Source: Pelagibacterales bacterium SAG-MED50 (lineage in GTDB: Bacteria; Pseudomonadota; Alphaproteobacteria; Pelagibacterales; Pelagibacteraceae). Taken from it: DNA of 64,000 nucleotides. Below the pieces are notes generated by a model. That model saw nothing but the letters and a program-made list of their open reading frames with translations, searched no databases and had not been told where the DNA came from. Where the stretch lies: positions 1 to 64,000 of the forward strand of contig JACWER010000006.1 in NCBI GenBank assembly GCA_014653385.1. Direction: 5' to 3'. How positions within the stretch are numbered: position 1 is the first letter of the stretch; the number at the start of each line of letters is the position of its first letter. Below are positions 16,944 through 26,595 of this stretch, piece by piece. Both the position numbers and the translations under genes were made by a program.

Positions 16944-18425
16944 CTAGTTATTAGAAGCAGTACTTAACAAAGATAATTGAGTAATTTTACTATCCCCAAG
17001 TTCGTCAATTGGCTTAACTGGATAGTCCCCAGTAAAATAATGATCAGTTAGTTGAGGATAAGTTTCGTTTCTACTGTCAAAGCCGATAGCTTTATATAGT
17101 CCGTCTAGAGATAAAAATTTTAGAGATTTTGCTCCAATATACTCACAAATTTCATCATTCGATTTATTAGCAGCCAATAATTCTTTTTTTGTTGGAGTAT
17201 CAACTCCATAAAAATCTGGATATCTAATTTCAGGGCATGCAATTTTAACATGAACTTCTTTTGCTCCCGCATCATATAACATTTTAACAATTTTATGAGA
17301 AGTAGTTCCTCTAACTAACGAGTCATCAATTAATATAATCTTTTTATTTTTAATGGTAGTTTGATTTGCATTTAACTTTAATTTAACTCCTAGACTTCTG
17401 ATTTTTTGACTCGGTTCAATAAAAGTTCGTCCTACATAATGATTTCTTATTAAACCATGTTCATAATTTATTTTTAAATGTTGAGCAAACCCAAGTGCAG
17501 CAGCATTACCACTATCTGGAACTGGAACAACTATATCTGCATCAATATCATTTTCTTTAGCAAGTTCCGCTCCAATATTTTTTCGATGTTCATAAGCTGT
17601 TTTATTATCAAGTATGCTATCTGGTCTTGCAAAATATATGTATTCAAATACACAGGGTCTAACTTTTTTTGGAGGAAAAGGTTTAATACTAGTTAACTTA
17701 TCATTTTCAATTAAAACTATTTCTCCATTTTCAACATCTCTTAAAAATTTTGCTCCAATAATATCTAATGCACATGTCTCAGACGCAAGTACATAACTGT
17801 TACCTAATTTTCCAATTACAAGTGGTCTAATTCCATAGGGGTCTCTAACACCAATTAAAGAATTTTGTGTTAACATAACCAATGCATAACCACCTTGAAT
17901 TTGAAATATAGCATCAACAACTTTGTCTATTGTCTTAGGTCTTTTAGATTTTGCAATTAATTGAACAATTGTTTCAGTATCCGATGTTGTGTAAAAAATA
18001 GCTCCTTCTTCAACTAATTTATTTCTTAAAGAAATTGAATTAGTTAAATTTCCATTGTGAGCAACTCCAACACCACCTGCATTAGTGTCTGCAAAAAATG
18101 GCTGGATATTTCTTAAAGTATTTTCTCCAGTTGTACTATATCTATTATGTCCAATTGAATGATTTCCTTTAAGTTTTTGAAGCACCTTTTCTTTATTGAA
18201 ATTATCACCAACTAAACCAAATCTCTTCTCAGAATAATATTTTTCACCATCAAAAGTAACAATTCCACAACCTTCTTGACCTCTGTGTTGAAGCGCATGA
18301 AGACCAAGTGCCGTTAATGCAGATGCGTCTTTTGCATTACTTACACCAAATACACCACATTCTTCTTTTAATTTAGGATCAAAGTTCTTCAATTTTTTCT
18401 TTAGAATCTTGATATGTTTTTTCAT
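16944..18425 (-). CDS. purF: PurF, amidophosphoribosyltransferase
   Basis: PurF makes phosphoribosylamine from PRPP and glutamine, the first step of purine synthesis. The 493-aa protein has the N-terminal nucleophile domain with catalytic C23 in EECGVFG, which must be exposed by removing a 22-residue propeptide, followed by ALQHRGQEGCG. The phosphoribosyltransferase motif IILIDDSLVRGTTSHKIV is near residue 365. Start: the ORF-track ATG overlaps cvpA by 47 bases; an in-frame TTG eleven codons later also overlaps cvpA, so the start is not decided. It follows cvpA as in many proteobacteria. Purine regulation is not visible. Confidence 0.95.
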   Translation of the reverse strand: MKKHIKILKKKLKNFDPKLKEECGVFGVSNAKDASALTALGLHALQHRGQEGCGIVTFDGEKYYSEKRFGLVGDNFNKEKVLQKLKGNHSIGHNRYSTTGENTLRNIQPFFADTNAGGVGVAHNGNLTNSISLRNKLVEEGAIFYTTSDTETIVQLIAKSKRPKTIDKVVDAIFQIQGGYALVMLTQNSLIGVRDPYGIRPLVIGKLGNSYVLASETCALDIIGAKFLRDVENGEIVLIENDKLTSIKPFPPKKVRPCVFEYIYFARPDSILDNKTAYEHRKNIGAELAKENDIDADIVVPVPDSGNAAALGFAQHLKINYEHGLIRNHYVGRTFIEPSQKIRSLGVKLKLNANQTTIKNKKIILIDDSLVRGTTSHKIVKMLYDAGAKEVHVKIACPEIRYPDFYGVDTPTKKELLAANKSNDEICEYIGAKSLKFLSLDGLYKAIGFDSRNETYPQLTDHYFTGDYPVKPIDELGDSKITQLSLLSTASNN

Positions 18426-18924
18426 TAGGAAATTCTTTTATGAGATAATTACTACCTTTTTCAAGGTAAGGAAAGACGTATGATTGATCTTTATTTATGG
18501 GCCATTTATCGTGATTGTAGACAATATGAAACCCAGAGAAGATGCAGACTGAAATTATATAAGCTCTTATAAAACCAAAAAAGAATCCAAATGTAGTATC
18601 TAACCCACCAATACCAGTATAATTAATTGCTTTACTTATCCCTTTGTTAACAAGTAGTACTAAAAAAATCACAACAACAAAAATAATGATACCAAGACCA
18701 ACATCTAAAACGTACTCATTATCAATAATATTACTAACATAAGGTTTAATTCTTGGAAATATGATCAGAGTGATAACATAAGCAAATAACCATTTTGCCA
18801 TTGATAAAATACTTAAGACAAATCCATTTTTATAACAGCTAATAAGAGAAAAAATGGTTATGATTAAATAAATGAGGTCAATGATAGATATAGCATTATA
18901 AAAATCTTTTAAAATATCTAGCAT
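18379..18924 (-). CDS. cvpA: CvpA family membrane protein
   Basis: A 181-aa inner-membrane protein with four hydrophobic segments and the family's GxDxxxGFxFGFxRA pattern, seen as IGGLDTTFGFFFGFIRA near residue 112. CvpA was found through colicin V secretion and more recently linked to envelope stress and bile resistance, with no settled biochemical role. The gene overlaps the start of purF by 47 bases, a neighbourhood conserved from E. coli onward. The overlap suggests that translation of cvpA and purF is linked. Confidence 0.93.
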   Translation of the reverse strand: MLDILKDFYNAISIIDLIYLIITIFSLISCYKNGFVLSILSMAKWLFAYVITLIIFPRIKPYVSNIIDNEYVLDVGLGIIIFVVVIFLVLLVNKGISKAINYTGIGGLDTTFGFFFGFIRAYIISVCIFSGFHIVYNHDKWPINKDQSYVFPYLEKGSNYLIKEFPNEKTYQDSKEKIEEL

Positions 18925-18930
18925 TGAAAA

Positions 18931-21321
18931 TTATTTTCCAAAAGGTTTTATAGTTAAGATTAAAGTGGGCAATAGAGTCAAAACAGATATCATTGCAAGT
19001 AACATTGCAATACCCGTGAAAACTCCAAAGTAAATTGTTGGAATAAATTTTGAAAAAACTAGAATTGAAAATCCAAATACAATAGTGATTGACGTATTTA
19101 GAATAGCAATTCCAACTGTTGAATGACATTTTTTAAGAGTTTTACTGTAGTCTTTAATTTTACTAAACTCTTCCTTAAATCTGTAAATATAATGAATACT
19201 ATTATCTACTGCTATACCAATAGTTATAGCTGCAATAGTAATTGTCATCATGTCTAAAGGAATCCCAAGGAGACCTATGATTCCTAAAATAAAAAATGCT
19301 GCAATAAAATTTGGAACAACTCCAATTAAAGATAATTTAATATTTCTAAATAGAATTATAAACATTGAAAAAATTCCAATCATTACCAATCCTAAAGTTA
19401 AGATTTGAGATTTAAACAAACTTTGAAGTAGATTATTGAATAAAATTAAAACACCTGTCAGTTTATATTCACTTTCTTCTAATCCTAATTTATTTTTGAG
19501 GTCAAAATTTATTTTATTAATTAGATCGTTTCTTCTTAAATTTTCTTGTGAATCAATAATTCTTAAACTTATTCTAGCCTCATTATCTTTGATAGATAAA
19601 TAAGGATCTATAATTTCAGTTTTGATACTCTTAGGAATTTTAGAGTATAAAACTCCCATCTCTAATGATCCAAGGGGTTTGTTGTTATTTAACTGAGTAG
19701 CGACATCGATAATAGAAGAGAACGATAAAACTTTACCAATTTGAGGAAGACTATCTAAATAATTATGAACTGAGGAAATTTTATCAATTTTATCTTTTGT
19801 AAACCAATATTTTTCATCATTTCCATCCTCTTCATCATCCCAATCTTCAAATTCATCATCTTCAGTTGATGTCTCTTTATTTTCGACAACAGGAAATTTT
19901 AGGATTACCTCTAAAGGAGTTGTACCTCCTAATTCCTCATCTATAAGCTTCATACCCTTGTATATTTCAGTATCTTTATTGAAGTAATTGATAAAACTAT
20001 TCTCTACCTCAAGTTTACTGATACCAAGAATACTTAAAATTATTACAATTCCTGTTATTCCAAAAATCGAATTCTTGTTATTAAGTGAAACTGATCCTAA
20101 AAAAGTAGTAATTTTTGATTCTTGTTCTTTCTTAATAGAAATATCTTTAATTGGTACAAAATTTAAAAGTGTGGGGAGCAAGGTAAAAGTTATAATGAAT
20201 GATGTGATTAAGCCGAAAGTCATCATCCATCCAAAATCTATTATAGGTTTTATTTCACTAAAAATTAAAGATAAAAATGCAAACACAGTTGTAAAGACTG
20301 TATATAAAATAGGCCAAAACATTTTATTAGTAGTCAAAGAAATTATTTCGAAATTATTTTTGGCTGGAAAATCTTTTCTAAGTTGAAGGAAACGAGTACT
20401 CATATGAATATTCATTGCCATTGTTAAGATTAACATTAAGGCAATAAAGTTTGATGATATTACAGTTACTTTCCATCCTAGAATTCCAAGCAAACCCATC
20501 ATAATTATAACAGAAAATAAACAACTGCTTATTGGAACAATAATCCAAATTAACTTTCTAAATACAAACCATAAGGTTGCAATAATAAATAAAAGAACGC
20601 CTAAGCCAAAAATCACAATATCACTTTTAATAAAAGTCATCATATCATCAGCTATCATTGGAATTCCTCCAAGATAGATTTTACCCGCATCTCCATAACT
20701 TAGAATAACTTGTCTTATCTCTAATATATTTTCATGATTTTGTTTTTTTATTTTATCTTTGTAAGCTTCTATTTCGCCTTTTGATAAATTTTCAATATTT
20801 TCTAATTTTTTATTTTCTTTAATATTAACAATAATTCCACTTGTATTTCCATTTTCACTAATAACAAAATTTCTAAAAACAGGACTGTTTAGAATTTCTT
20901 TGAAACCACGATTCTTATCAACCCCTTCATCTTTTAAAGTTTTAAAACTTTCTAGCCTTTCTTGTAATGGTGCGTCCGAATTACTTAAAAGAGGCACATC
21001 TAAAAGCGTAATTACACTATGAACCCAATTTAGACTTTGAATTTTATATTTTAAACTTAAAAGATTGTTAATCGAGTTATCACTTACCATCCCTTCATTT
21101 GGAGTATAAGTGAGAATTAAGAAGTCTTTTGACCCATATCTTTCTGTAACTTCTTTTAAGTAGGCTAAATCAGGATCTCCTTCGATCAATAGAGTTTCTG
21201 ATGAAGCGTCTAATCTAAAATCTTTTGAAAAATAACCAAAACTTATTATTGCAATAATAAGTACAATAAATACTGTTTTAGGGTTTTTTAGAACTCCATT
21301 TTGATAAAATTGAGCAAACAT
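18931..21321 (-). CDS. RND/MMPL-family exporter
   Basis: A 796-aa inner-membrane transporter with the two-repeat RND layout: one helix near residue 20, a periplasmic loop (about 40-230), five to six helices with a sterol-sensing-like block (about 230-395), one helix near 412, a second periplasmic loop (about 440-640) and a final helix block to the end. It lacks the length of AcrB-type pumps and fits the COG1033/MMPL group that moves hydrophobic molecules. The second loop contains a very acidic stretch, DDEFEDWDDEEDGNDEKYW. It lies between dnaB and cvpA with short gaps. Substrate unknown. Confidence 0.88.
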   Translation of the reverse strand: MFAQFYQNGVLKNPKTVFIVLIIAIISFGYFSKDFRLDASSETLLIEGDPDLAYLKEVTERYGSKDFLILTYTPNEGMVSDNSINNLLSLKYKIQSLNWVHSVITLLDVPLLSNSDAPLQERLESFKTLKDEGVDKNRGFKEILNSPVFRNFVISENGNTSGIIVNIKENKKLENIENLSKGEIEAYKDKIKKQNHENILEIRQVILSYGDAGKIYLGGIPMIADDMMTFIKSDIVIFGLGVLLFIIATLWFVFRKLIWIIVPISSCLFSVIIMMGLLGILGWKVTVISSNFIALMLILTMAMNIHMSTRFLQLRKDFPAKNNFEIISLTTNKMFWPILYTVFTTVFAFLSLIFSEIKPIIDFGWMMTFGLITSFIITFTLLPTLLNFVPIKDISIKKEQESKITTFLGSVSLNNKNSIFGITGIVIILSILGISKLEVENSFINYFNKDTEIYKGMKLIDEELGGTTPLEVILKFPVVENKETSTEDDEFEDWDDEEDGNDEKYWFTKDKIDKISSVHNYLDSLPQIGKVLSFSSIIDVATQLNNNKPLGSLEMGVLYSKIPKSIKTEIIDPYLSIKDNEARISLRIIDSQENLRRNDLINKINFDLKNKLGLEESEYKLTGVLILFNNLLQSLFKSQILTLGLVMIGIFSMFIILFRNIKLSLIGVVPNFIAAFFILGIIGLLGIPLDMMTITIAAITIGIAVDNSIHYIYRFKEEFSKIKDYSKTLKKCHSTVGIAILNTSITIVFGFSILVFSKFIPTIYFGVFTGIAMLLAMISVLTLLPTLILTIKPFGK

Positions 21322-21341
21322 TAGCTCTTTTATATTGGAAT

Positions 21342-22760
21342 TTAATTAATTTGAGTATCTTTAAATTTAGTAAATCTCTCTTCAAACTCAAGAGTTACAT
21401 TACCAATTGGGCCGTGTCGTTGTTTGCCAATTATAATTTGAGCTAAGTGAGCAACTTCATTCATTTTTGCTTGCCATTCAGCATGCTCAACAGTAGCTTC
21501 CCTTGGTTCTTTCCTTTGTAAATAATATCCTTCTCTATAAACAAACATTACTACATCTGCATCTTGTTCAATTGAACCTGATTCTCTTAAATCTGATAGT
21601 TGTGGTTTATGATCATCTCTTTGTTCAACTTGTCTTGAAAGTTGTGATAGAGCAACAACAGGAACACCTAATTCTTTTGCAATTGCTTTCAGTCCTTGAG
21701 TAATTTGTGAAATTTCTTGAACTCTGCCATCTTTATTAAATGTTGTTCCTCTCATTAATTGTATGTAATCAACTACAATCATGTCAAGACCAAACAATCT
21801 TTTAATTCTTCTAGCCCTGTTACTCATTGCGGCAATACTAATTGCAGGTGTTTCATCAATATATAATGGAAGTTCAGCTATATTTTTTGAAGTTTCTAAA
21901 AATTTATCAAATTGTTCATCTGAAATTTTACCTCTTCTAATATCATTTGAGCTAATTCTTGCTTGTTCCGAAATAATTCTAGTTGATAATTGTTCAGAAG
22001 ACATTTCTAATGAAAAGAAAGCAATAGATGATTTTTTTCCACTGTCTTGTAATTTTTGTGCAGCATTGAAAGCAATATTTGTTGCAAGGGATGTTTTACC
22101 CATTGAAGGACGTCCTGCAATAATTATTAAATCTGATTGATGAAGACCGCCAAGTTTATCGTCTAAATCTCTAAGTCCTGTTGGTACACCAACAATACCT
22201 TCTTCATTTTTGTAAGCAGCTGAAGCCATTTCAATAGTTTGTTTCATAGCTTCATCAAATTTAACTAGCGAAGAGTTAAAAGAACCTTTTTCTGCTAAAT
22301 CAAAAAGTAGTCTTTCTGAATTTTCTATAATTGTTTGACCATTTGTATCAAGTTCATTCAATTTTGCACTGTCAATTGTTTGCTCAGAAATTTTGATCAA
22401 TTCTCGTCTCACAAACATATCGTAAATTATCTTAGAATATTCAACTGCTTGACGAACAGATGTAGAGAATTTCGTAATTTTAACTAAGTATTCTGGAACA
22501 TTTAAATCATCTTTTTCGTCTTCGAAATAATTTTTAAGTGTGATTGGATTTGCAAGCATTCCTTTATAAATTAAACTTTCAATTGCCTCAAAAATCTTTT
22601 GATGCATTGGATCATAAAAATTAATACTAGAAATTATAGTACTAATTTCATCAAATATGTCATTGCTAACTAGTATTGAACCAATAATTGCTTGTTCTGC
22701 TTCAATGTTATTTGGTAATTCTTTAAATTTATCTTTAACTACACTTAAATTGTTTTCCAT
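21342..22760 (-). CDS. dnaB: DnaB, replicative DNA helicase
   Basis: The 472-aa helicase unwinds DNA ahead of the replication fork. The N-terminal primase-contact domain (LPNNIEAEQAIIGSILVSN near residue 14) is followed by the RecA-like domain with Walker A GRPSMGKTSL near residue 216, Walker B DMIVVDYIQLM near 325, and ALSQLSRQVEQR with the arginine finger region further on. No intein is present. It is fourth in the minus-strand series rpsF-rpsR-rplI-dnaB, a common bacterial arrangement, and is separated from rplI by 68 bases that may carry a promoter. Confidence 0.97.
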   Translation of the reverse strand: MENNLSVVKDKFKELPNNIEAEQAIIGSILVSNDIFDEISTIISSINFYDPMHQKIFEAIESLIYKGMLANPITLKNYFEDEKDDLNVPEYLVKITKFSTSVRQAVEYSKIIYDMFVRRELIKISEQTIDSAKLNELDTNGQTIIENSERLLFDLAEKGSFNSSLVKFDEAMKQTIEMASAAYKNEEGIVGVPTGLRDLDDKLGGLHQSDLIIIAGRPSMGKTSLATNIAFNAAQKLQDSGKKSSIAFFSLEMSSEQLSTRIISEQARISSNDIRRGKISDEQFDKFLETSKNIAELPLYIDETPAISIAAMSNRARRIKRLFGLDMIVVDYIQLMRGTTFNKDGRVQEISQITQGLKAIAKELGVPVVALSQLSRQVEQRDDHKPQLSDLRESGSIEQDADVVMFVYREGYYLQRKEPREATVEHAEWQAKMNEVAHLAQIIIGKQRHGPIGNVTLEFEERFTKFKDTQIN

Positions 22761-22828
22761 AAATAATAATTTATAGAATTAAACTATAAATTAAATTACT
22801 AAAAATTGTTGGGGAAAAGAATGTATAA

Positions 22829-23287
22829 TTATTGGATCGTATCAGCTGATGATACACTAATTGTAATTTCAGCATCAATTTCAGAGTGCAATGAGACTTT
22901 TACTTTAAATTTTCCTAAAGATTTAATTTCTTCAACTGGTTGTATCATTGAAGGTTTAATATCAATCTTATTCTCTTCCTGAATCAATTTTGCAATTTCC
23001 GTTGGTTTCACTGATCCATATAGTTCATTGTTTTCAGTACTTAATTTTTTGACTGAGTATTCTTTACCATTAATTTGTTCTGAAATTTGAGTAGCTTCTT
23101 TTTTCTTTTCATTATCTTTTTTTGATAAATCTACTTTTATTTTTTCAACTTCTGAAATATTTTCTTTTGAAGCATATAGCGCTTTCTTGTTAGCAATTAA
23201 AAAATTTCTGGCATAACCTCTTTTAACATCTATTACTTCACCAATAGAACCAATTCTTTTAACATTTTCAAGTAAAATTACTTTCAT
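22829..23287 (-). CDS. rplI: Ribosomal protein bL9
   Basis: Large-subunit protein L9 spans the ribosome surface near the L1 stalk and influences frame maintenance. The 152-aa protein begins with the N-terminal domain MKVILLENVKRIGSIGEVIDVKRGYARNFL, which contains the family signature, followed by a long charged helix and a C-terminal domain. One base separates it from rpsR. The gene is part of the rpsF-rpsR-rplI operon upstream of dnaB. Confidence 0.96.
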   Translation of the reverse strand: MKVILLENVKRIGSIGEVIDVKRGYARNFLIANKKALYASKENISEVEKIKVDLSKKDNEKKKEATQISEQINGKEYSVKKLSTENNELYGSVKPTEIAKLIQEENKIDIKPSMIQPVEEIKSLGKFKVKVSLHSEIDAEITISVSSADTIQ

Positions 23288-23288
23288 A

Positions 23289-23561
23289 TTATATTAATGC
23301 TAAATTTCTAGCTCTTTTAATTGAAAGAGATAATTCTCTTTGTTTCTTTTGAGAAACATTAGTAATTCTTGATGGTAAAATTTTACCATTTTCAGACATA
23401 TATTTTTTTAAAAGTCTTACATTTTTATAGTCAACTGCAGGTGCAGCTTTACCTGATAATGGACAAGTTTTTTTAAATTTATATTTATTTGGCTGAAAAA
23501 TGCTTAACTTCGCAAAATTGCTTTGCTTACCTTTTTTATTTCCACTTTGTCTTTTTGGCAT
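23289..23561 (-). CDS. rpsR: Ribosomal protein bS18
   Basis: Small-subunit protein S18 forms a dimer with S6 on the platform. The 90-aa protein has the family core [48 protein letters not shown], in which the RI(T) segment and KRAR motif contact 16S rRNA. The N-terminal part is lysine-rich. It lies two bases downstream of rpsF and one base upstream of rplI, so it is in the middle of a tight operon. Confidence 0.96.
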   Translation of the reverse strand: MPKRQSGNKKGKQSNFAKLSIFQPNKYKFKKTCPLSGKAAPAVDYKNVRLLKKYMSENGKILPSRITNVSQKKQRELSLSIKRARNLALI

Positions 23562-23563
23562 AA

Positions 23564-23917
23564 TTAATTTTTGTAACTCTCTTTTTTGTCATTATATTCT
23601 CTTTTTGCAAAGTAATTTGCCTCAAGGTCAAACTTCTTAACTCTTACAGTCAAATATCTTAATAATTTTTTATCTATAGCTTCGATTTTTTCCAATTCAT
23701 CAATTACATTTCCTTTACCTTTGATCTTAAAGTGAATGTAGCTACCTTTTTTATTTTTTTTGATTAAATATGATAAATCAAGCAATCCCCAGTTTTCGGT
23801 CTTAATAATTTCACCTTCATTTTTTTCAACAATTTTAGAATATTTTTCTGTTAATTGTTTAATTTCGCTTGGTGAAGTGTCTTGTCTAGCTACAATAGTG
23901 TGTTCGTATAAATTCAT
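23564..23917 (-). CDS. rpsF: Ribosomal protein bS6
   Basis: Small-subunit protein S6, partner of S18. The 117-aa protein shows the ferredoxin-like fold pattern with [19 protein letters not shown] at the N-terminus and the family segment [25 protein letters not shown] in the middle. It is the first gene of the minus-strand operon. The 86-base gap to the divergent fabD carries a candidate -10 element on this strand (TATAAT, see separate entry). No S6:S18 autoregulatory leader is obvious in the short leader. Confidence 0.95.
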   Translation of the reverse strand: MNLYEHTIVARQDTSPSEIKQLTEKYSKIVEKNEGEIIKTENWGLLDLSYLIKKNKKGSYIHFKIKGKGNVIDELEKIEAIDKKLLRYLTVRVKKFDLEANYFAKREYNDKKESYKN

Positions 23918-23942
23918 TTAAGTTCTTTAATAAAAAGTGAGG

Positions 23943-23978
23943 ATATACTATTATAAATGTTCAATTACAATAGCTAAA
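23943..23978 (-). promoter_or_regulatory. Candidate promoter for the rpsF-rpsR-rplI-dnaB operon
   Basis: On the minus strand a perfect TATAAT hexamer (plus-strand positions 23950-23955) is preceded by a 17-base spacer and a weak -35 (TTTAGC, three of six positions). A transcript from here would have a leader of about 25 bases. The -10 match is seen directly; the -35 is poor and AT-richness makes such hexamers common. Confidence 0.4.
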
Positions 23979-24004
23979 AAGGTAAAATTAATAGTTTTTT
24001 TTAT

Positions 24005-24931
24005 ATGTTTTCAGTAATTTTTCCAGGTCAAGGTTCACAAATGGTTGGTATGGGAAAAGAATTCTATGACAAGTTTGATCTTGTTAAAAATCTTTTTAAA
24101 GAAGCTGATAATACACTCAATTTCCCAATATCTAAGCTTATATTGGAAGGACCAAAAGAGGAATTAAACTTAACCGCAAATACTCAACCAGCAATATTTT
24201 TAATTAGTTATTCAATTTTTAATGTAATTAAAAAAGAATTTAATATCGATTTGAATAAAGCAAAATATTTTGCAGGACATTCATTAGGTGAATATTCAGC
24301 CTTATCTTGTGCGGGGTGTTTAAATTTTTCAGATTCTTTAAAAATTTTAAGAATAAGAGGAGATGCTATGCAAAACTCTGTTCCTAAAGGACAAGGCGGC
24401 ATGGTCGCAGTATTAGGCTCAACAGTTGAAATAATTGAAAACATATTAAAAAATAATGAGCAAAATTTAAGTGTTCAAATTGCAAATGATAATTCTGAAG
24501 GTCAGATTGTATTAAGTGGCAAAACAGATGATTTAGATAAATTAATTTTAATTTTAAAAGAAAATACTATTAAAAATGTAAAACTGCCAGTAAGTGCACC
24601 TTTTCACTGTAATTTAATGAATAAAGCAACAAATATAATGAGTTCTGAACTAAATAAATTAAACTTTACAGAAGGTGAGAATAAATTAATCTCAAATGTT
24701 ACTGCTAATGAAATATCAAATATTAAAGAGCTTAAGGATCTATTGGTAAAACAAATTGAAAATAGAGTGAGGTGGAGAGAGAGTGTGATTAATATGATTA
24801 ATAGTAATGTTAATCATTTTATTGAAATAGGCCCAGGTAAAGTTTTGTCAGGTTTAGTAAAAAGAATTAATAAAGAAGTAAAAATAGATACTATTAACAA
24901 TCAAGGAGATATTGAAGGTTTAAAAATATGA
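24005..24931 (+). CDS. fabD: FabD, malonyl-CoA:ACP transacylase
   Basis: FabD loads malonyl groups onto acyl carrier protein for fatty acid elongation. The 308-aa protein starts with the family's FPGQGSQMVGMG motif, has the nucleophile serine in FAGHSLGEYSAL near residue 92, the downstream R residue in RGDAMQ, and the catalytic His in APFHCNLM near residue 200. It overlaps fabG by four bases (ATGA) and leads the fabD-fabG-acpP group. It diverges from the rpsF operon across an 87-base gap. Confidence 0.96.
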   Translation: MFSVIFPGQGSQMVGMGKEFYDKFDLVKNLFKEADNTLNFPISKLILEGPKEELNLTANTQPAIFLISYSIFNVIKKEFNIDLNKAKYFAGHSLGEYSALSCAGCLNFSDSLKILRIRGDAMQNSVPKGQGGMVAVLGSTVEIIENILKNNEQNLSVQIANDNSEGQIVLSGKTDDLDKLILILKENTIKNVKLPVSAPFHCNLMNKATNIMSSELNKLNFTEGENKLISNVTANEISNIKELKDLLVKQIENRVRWRESVINMINSNVNHFIEIGPGKVLSGLVKRINKEVKIDTINNQGDIEGLKI

Positions 24932-25665
24932 ATAATTTGAAAAAAAAGAATATCATTGTTACTGGTGCATCGGGTGGAATAGGCAATTCTATAATTAAAA
25001 AACTAAATGAAGCAGGAGCAAATATCTTAGCTTCAGGGACTAGAATTGAAAAACTAGAAGAACTTAAAAAAAATTTTGAAAGTATTAAAATATTAAAATT
25101 TGATATATCCCAAAGTGATAGAATCGAGGATTTTATTGAAAATGCTACAAGTGAATTAGGTGGAAGTTTAGATGGTATAGTAAATAATGCTGGTATAACC
25201 CAAGATAATCTTGCAATTAGAATGAGTTTGGATGAATGGCAAAAAGTTATAAATATTAATTTAACTTCAACTTTTTTAATGAGCAAATTCGCCATTAAAA
25301 AAATGCTTAAAAATAAATCTGGAAAAATTGTAAATATAACATCAGTTGTTGGTCATATGGGCAATTTAGGACAAGCTAATTATACAGCATCAAAAGCTGG
25401 GATTGTTGCTATGTCAAAAAGTCTAGCAATAGAATATGCTAAGAAAAATATTAATGTAAATTGTATTTCACCAGGATTTATTAAAACAGCAATGACAGAT
25501 AAAATTGATGATAAATTCAAAGAAGTTATTATATCAAAGATACCATCAGCGCGTCTTGGTGAACCAGATGACATAGCAAATGCTGTATTATTTCTAAGTT
25601 CAGAGCAGTCTAACTATATTAATGGGGAAACATTACATGTTAATGGGGGCATGTATATGGCTTGA
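24928..25665 (+). CDS. fabG: FabG, 3-oxoacyl-ACP reductase
   Basis: FabG reduces 3-oxoacyl-ACP with NADPH. The 245-aa short-chain dehydrogenase has the TGASGGIGNSI cofactor motif near residue 13, NNAG near 86, and the catalytic Ser-Tyr-Lys set as NITSVVG, YTASK. The C-terminus HVNGGMYMA is typical for FabG. It follows fabD with a four-base overlap, and its stop codon lies within a TTGACA hexamer that may be the -35 of acpP. Confidence 0.96.
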   Translation: MNNLKKKNIIVTGASGGIGNSIIKKLNEAGANILASGTRIEKLEELKKNFESIKILKFDISQSDRIEDFIENATSELGGSLDGIVNNAGITQDNLAIRMSLDEWQKVININLTSTFLMSKFAIKKMLKNKSGKIVNITSVVGHMGNLGQANYTASKAGIVAMSKSLAIEYAKKNINVNCISPGFIKTAMTDKIDDKFKEVIISKIPSARLGEPDDIANAVLFLSSEQSNYINGETLHVNGGMYMA

Positions 25666-25690
25666 CAAAATAGCTTTTTAAACTAATAAG
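25662..25690 (+). promoter_or_regulatory. Candidate internal promoter for acpP
   Basis: A perfect TTGACA hexamer (25662-25667) overlaps the fabG stop codon. Sixteen bases downstream is TAATAA (25684-25689), a fair -10. A transcript would start around 25695 and have a short leader containing the AAAGGA ribosome binding site. This would let the abundant acyl carrier protein be expressed above fabD-fabG. Seen by eye; not tested. Confidence 0.45.
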
Positions 25691-25714
25691 AATTTATAAC
25701 TATAAAGGATCAAT

Positions 25715-25954
25715 ATGTCAGAAGACGTTTCAAGCAAAGTAAAAAAAATTGTAGCTGATCACTTAGGTATTGATGAAGCAAAAGTAACTGAAGATTCTAG
25801 TTTTATAGATGATTTAGGTGCTGATAGCTTAGATACGGTTGAACTAGTGATGGCTTTTGAAGAAGAATTTGGATCTGAAATTTCAGATAGTGAAGCTGAG
25901 AAAATTTTAACTGTAGGTGATGCAGTTAAGTTTATCGAAGGTAAAGCGAATTAA
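25715..25954 (+). CDS. acpP: AcpP, acyl carrier protein
   Basis: The 79-aa acidic carrier holds growing acyl chains on a phosphopantetheine arm. The attachment serine is S38 in [10 protein letters not shown]. Length, acidity and the helix pattern are standard. A good ribosome binding site (AAAGGA) stands about six bases before the ATG. It lies 49 bases after fabG and nine bases before gmk, which reads in the same direction. Confidence 0.97.
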   Translation: MSEDVSSKVKKIVADHLGIDEAKVTEDSSFIDDLGADSLDTVELVMAFEEEFGSEISDSEAEKILTVGDAVKFIEGKAN

Positions 25955-25962
25955 TAATTTAA

Positions 25963-26595
25963 ATGCCCTCAGAAAATGATGGCGTGATGATTGTTTTATC
26001 CTCTCCATCAGGAGCGGGTAAAACTACATTAGTTCAAATGTTGTCCAAAATGGATGACTATGAAGTCTCTATTTCACATACAACTCGCCATCCAAGACCT
26101 AATGAAATCAATAATAAAGATTATTATTTTGTTCAAGAAGATGAGTTTAAAAGACTAATAAATAATCAGGAATTTCTTGAATACGCAAAAGTATTTAGTA
26201 ATTTTTATGGAACAACCAGAACACCTGTTATAGATAAATTAAATAAAGGAAAAAATGTTTTATTTGATATTGATTGGCAAGGTGCAGATCAAATTAAAAA
26301 TAAAAAGTTAGATTACAAGCTTGTTACATTTTTTATTTTACCTCCCAGTAAAGAAGTCTTGTTTGAAAGATTATCCAATAGAGACATGAAAGATAAATTG
26401 ATTGTGGAAGAAAGAATGAAGCAATTTGGAAGAGATGTCTTGCATTGGATTAATTATGATTATGTAGTTATTAATGATGATTTAGAAAGTTGTTATTCGA
26501 AAATTACCAACTTGATTAATGCAGAAATTTTTAATGGTTCTAAAGATTATGATTTAGAATATATTAGAAATCATATTGAAAAATTAACTTCTTAA
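25963..26595 (+). CDS. gmk: Gmk, guanylate kinase
   Basis: Guanylate kinase phosphorylates GMP to GDP. The 210-aa protein shows the P-loop [11 protein letters not shown] near residue 13, the GMP-binding segment [20 protein letters not shown] near residue 38 and [12 protein letters not shown] near 100. It runs into the convergent rsmA gene with a 12-base 3' overlap. Unlike many proteobacteria, no fabF or mltG lies between acpP and gmk. Confidence 0.96.
   Translation: MPSENDGVMIVLSSPSGAGKTTLVQMLSKMDDYEVSISHTTRHPRPNEINNKDYYFVQEDEFKRLINNQEFLEYAKVFSNFYGTTRTPVIDKLNKGKNVLFDIDWQGADQIKNKKLDYKLVTFFILPPSKEVLFERLSNRDMKDKLIVEERMKQFGRDVLHWINYDYVVINDDLESCYSKITNLINAEIFNGSKDYDLEYIRNHIEKLTS

Noticed and set aside
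18896-19129. 77-aa minus-strand ORF
   Set aside because: Alternate frame of the MMPL exporter gene with an unnatural Asn/Tyr/Phe-rich composition.
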